Origin: EX4572-165 sp964581795
GTDB taxonomy: Archaea; Thermoplasmatota; E2; DHVEG-1
Direction of reading: 5' to 3'
Length of the DNA: 7,692 nucleotides
Assembly (NCBI GenBank): GCA_964581795.1
Contig: CAZOPW010000071.1
Location: 1-7,692, forward strand
Shown: positions 5,179 to 7,692 of the stretch, one piece after another
Position numbering within the stretch: position 1 is the stretch's first letter
Layout: the number at the start of each line of letters is the position of its first letter
Notes under the pieces: generated by a model
Database searches by the model: none
Told to the model about the DNA's origin: nothing
The model's input: only the letters and a program-made list of their open reading frames with translations
Program-made: the position numbers and the translations under genes

Positions 5179-7689
5179 ATGAAAAAAATATTATCTTTGG
5201 CTATCATTTTTTGTTTTATCCTTGGAGGCCTAGGAGCTGCTGCAATACAACCAACGAAACAAATCGACGTTAAATCGATAAATTCTGAAATACGAATAAA
5301 TGAAAATCAATTAAAGATAACTGAAGAAAAAAACGAATACCTTAAAATCTCATTAGAAGATGAACAATCATATTTGTTAAATCCTGGAAAACCAATCCTT
5401 CCAAAAAAAGTACAAACATTTGAATTACCTTTTGGAGCAACAAATATTAACGTTAAAGTTTCACCGATTCAAACCACTACAACATTCATAGAAAAGGAAA
5501 TTAAACCATCACCTTCACCATTACCATTATCCTCAATTGAACATGTGCAAAATCCAATTAAAAAAGACTTTTCAATTTATGAAAGTACAAATCCTTATCC
5601 CTCTGATTCGTACAAGATTGATATTGGTGTGGGAATCAATGAAGATTTTGAACATGTAACTTTTGTCACCATACACTTTTATCCAATAAAATACACTCCC
5701 TCTGAAAATAAACTAACTATAACAGAGAAAGCAGATATTAAAATCACATTCACACAACCTGAAAATAATGTTCTTTTTGAAACCACAACCTATGATCTTG
5801 TTATAATCGCTCCAAATGCGTTTTCAGATGCATTACAACCACTTGTTGATCACAAGAATAGCTATGGTGTTAACACATTTATTAAGACTGTTGAAGATAT
5901 TTATACAGAATATCCTGGTGTAGATAAAGCTGAACAAATTAAGTACTTTATTAAGGATGCAATTGAAGAATACAACATCAAATACGTTTTACTTGCGGGA
6001 GGATTAAAATCCACTCTCTATGCAAAACCAAGAGATAATAAAAATATTGGCGAGTCTGGTTGGCATGTCCCTGTTCGTTATTCAAATGTAAAAGTAGGTG
6101 GAGACCCTGGTTATCCGAGTGATCTCTACTATGCAGACATCTATAAGCAAGGAGGAGAATTTGAAACCTGGGATTATGATGGTGATGGAATCTTTGCTGA
6201 ATGGCCAGATGACTCAGGTGCACCACGAGATATCGCTGATCTTAGACCTGATGTTGCCGTCGGTCGACTTGCAAGTTCAGATGCAAAAGAAATCAGTGAA
6301 GTAGTGAACAAAATTATTAATTACGAAACAACAACATATGGATCTGATTGGTTTGAAAAAATGGTGGTGTATTCTGGAGATGGATTCCTTGATCAATTTG
6401 ATTTAGATATTCAATGGGATACGAATAATATACCTGACGGAGAGTATACGATTTGTGCACAAAGTTTTAATGATGAAGGAGAAAACGGCCCTGTCGATGA
6501 AATAACGGTTACTGTTGATAAATCAGTCGAGTCGGTGGTGACTTTTAATCATGATGATCATTTGAACCCGATTCTTGAAAATGGATATCCTGCACCACCA
6601 ATTGCTGAAATCGTGTCTGTTTCAAAAGGTAACATTCTTGGGAACACTAACGTCACTTACACTCCTAACGAAGGAGAAGCATATTGTAACTCATTATTTT
6701 GGTGGGCAAATGTCTCGTATGTTAATGAAATTTTAACGATAAGAGGAAAAAGTTACGATCCGAAACCATATGGAAACATAACAAATATCAAAGTTTGGAT
6801 AAAAAATTCAGATGGTGAAGAAGTGTTTTCAACTTGGAGAAATAATACGCCAATGTATTACGAAGGTGAATGGGTAACCGGTGAAAAATCACTAAATGGA
6901 CGTGGTGGAGCACTTTATTATATGCCTGAAGATTTTGAAAAAGAGATTCTGTGGACGTCAAATGGGAAATTTACAGGTATGAAATCAGTGATGAATACTT
7001 TTGATAAAGGAAGCGGATTCGCGTTTTTCTCAGGTCATGGAAGCCCGGGATACTGGGGCGATCAAACTCCGGGAATACCAGGTAATCGAGGACCAGCCTC
7101 AGTTGATGGATTAGTTGTTTCAAATCTTCAATCATTACCACCATTTATCACAGATACTCCAATTTGGCCGATGAAAGCTTTAGAAAACACAGGTAAATTA
7201 CCAATCACTGTAGTTGGAGGATGTCACAATAGTTTGTTTAATGTTTCACTGATTCCAGCCATGTTTCAATATTACAACCTTTTATTGTTTAAAAATAACA
7301 ATTTCATGTGGACGTATTTTCAGGCAGTACCCCAGTGTTGGAGTTGGTATCTAGTACAACTTCCTAATACCGGTGCAATTGCTACCATGGGAAACACTGG
7401 TCTTGGTTGGGGTTGGGAAGGAGAATTCTGCACAATTGGAGCTGGCGACGGATGGATCAGTTCAGAATTTTTCAGACAATATGGTGAACATTATGGAGAA
7501 GAAGGCTTTGAAAAACTTGGGCAAGTTTACACTCAAACGCAAACAAGTTATGTGAACACTTTTAAAGATTTCACTCTTCCAGAAAGCTGGTGGTTACCAG
7601 ATACTGGATGGGATGCAATTGATCAACAAGCAGTAGAACAATGGGTACTCCTAGGTGACCCAAGTCTTCAAATCGGTGGATACCAGTAA
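5179..7689 (+). CDS. Secreted gingipain-type cysteine peptidase (family C25) with Ig-like insertion
   Basis: An 836-residue protein, complete in the window. Residues 1-22 form a Sec signal peptide (Lys-Lys, hydrophobic core, cut near GAAA). Residues 40-195 resemble the C25 propeptide, with LNPGKPILPKKVQTFELPFGA (67-87) and a second beta-rich part. The peptidase domain starts at YDLVIIAP (205-212) and continues with YVLLAGG (269-275), PSDLYYADIY (313-322), an acidic DYDGDG likely to bind calcium (332-337), and DVAVGRLASSDAKEISEVVNKIINYE (358-383). Catalytic His620 lies in FAFFSGHGSPGYW and nucleophile Cys682 in VVGGCHNS. The chain ends at LLGDPSLQIGGYQ with no sorting signal or membrane anchor, so it is probably released. 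Residues about 408-580 interrupt the catalytic core with an Ig-like insertion (PDGEYTICAQSFNDEGENGPVDEITVTVD). The likely role is extracellular protein breakdown, with cleavage specificity not readable from sequence. It is monocistronic, with its own promoter. Confidence 0.92.
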   Translation: MKKILSLAIIFCFILGGLGAAAIQPTKQIDVKSINSEIRINENQLKITEEKNEYLKISLEDEQSYLLNPGKPILPKKVQTFELPFGATNINVKVSPIQTTTTFIEKEIKPSPSPLPLSSIEHVQNPIKKDFSIYESTNPYPSDSYKIDIGVGINEDFEHVTFVTIHFYPIKYTPSENKLTITEKADIKITFTQPENNVLFETTTYDLVIIAPNAFSDALQPLVDHKNSYGVNTFIKTVEDIYTEYPGVDKAEQIKYFIKDAIEEYNIKYVLLAGGLKSTLYAKPRDNKNIGESGWHVPVRYSNVKVGGDPGYPSDLYYADIYKQGGEFETWDYDGDGIFAEWPDDSGAPRDIADLRPDVAVGRLASSDAKEISEVVNKIINYETTTYGSDWFEKMVVYSGDGFLDQFDLDIQWDTNNIPDGEYTICAQSFNDEGENGPVDEITVTVDKSVESVVTFNHDDHLNPILENGYPAPPIAEIVSVSKGNILGNTNVTYTPNEGEAYCNSLFWWANVSYVNEILTIRGKSYDPKPYGNITNIKVWIKNSDGEEVFSTWRNNTPMYYEGEWVTGEKSLNGRGGALYYMPEDFEKEILWTSNGKFTGMKSVMNTFDKGSGFAFFSGHGSPGYWGDQTPGIPGNRGPASVDGLVVSNLQSLPPFITDTPIWPMKALENTGKLPITVVGGCHNSLFNVSLIPAMFQYYNLLLFKNNNFMWTYFQAVPQCWSWYLVQLPNTGAIATMGNTGLGWGWEGEFCTIGAGDGWISSEFFRQYGEHYGEEGFEKLGQVYTQTQTSYVNTFKDFTLPESWWLPDTGWDAIDQQAVEQWVLLGDPSLQIGGYQ

Positions 7690-7692
7690 TAT

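Noticed and set aside
5978..6226. Minus-strand histidine-rich reading frame within the peptidase gene
   Set aside because: It is the antisense shadow of the catalytic domain coding sequence. The histidines come from ATG/GTG-like codons read backwards.

Overview
The window is AT-rich (roughly one third G+C outside one short island). It most likely comes from an archaeon, and the best guess is an uncultivated member of Thermoplasmatota such as the sediment Marine Benthic Group D / Thermoprofundales lineage. That placement is inference. It rests on a secreted gingipain-type (C25) peptidase of the kind reported from that lineage, on TATA-like AT boxes about 25-45 bases before starts, on GGAG/GAGGT-type ribosome binding sites, and on the archaeal look of the small zinc-finger proteins. 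No rRNA, tRNA, CRISPR array or transposase is visible.

Layout. Positions 105-377 (minus) encode a short staphylococcal-nuclease-like protein in a G+C-rich island (about 54% over 181-360). An AT-rich gap of about 460 bases (378-838) with no gene separates it from a divergent gene (839-1384, plus) for a pRiA4b ORF-3-like protein with a C-terminal Cys/His zinc-binding tail. Converging on that gene is 1433-2392 (minus), a 319-residue protein. Its N-terminal half resembles a domain I associate with bacterial SEC-C/YecA-like metal-binding proteins, and its C-terminus looks like a winged helix. After a 247-base gap come two codirectional genes 23 bases apart, probably one operon: a SWIM zinc-finger protein with a long helical C-terminal part (2640-4238) and a YkgJ-type cysteine-cluster protein with an extra N-terminal zinc ribbon (4262-4924). 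A promoter region with an AT palindrome then precedes a complete secreted C25 cysteine peptidase (5179-7689) whose catalytic domain carries a large Ig-like insertion. The window ends three bases after its stop codon.

How the genes relate. The peptidase stands alone, with its own promoter and ribosome binding site, and fits extracellular protein degradation. The middle block groups three proteins with clear Cys/His metal-binding motifs (pRiA4b-like, SWIM, YkgJ) around the SEC-C-associated-type protein. The roles of these families are poorly known, so a joint function is only a hypothesis. The nuclease-like gene differs from its neighbours in base composition and looks like a late arrival.
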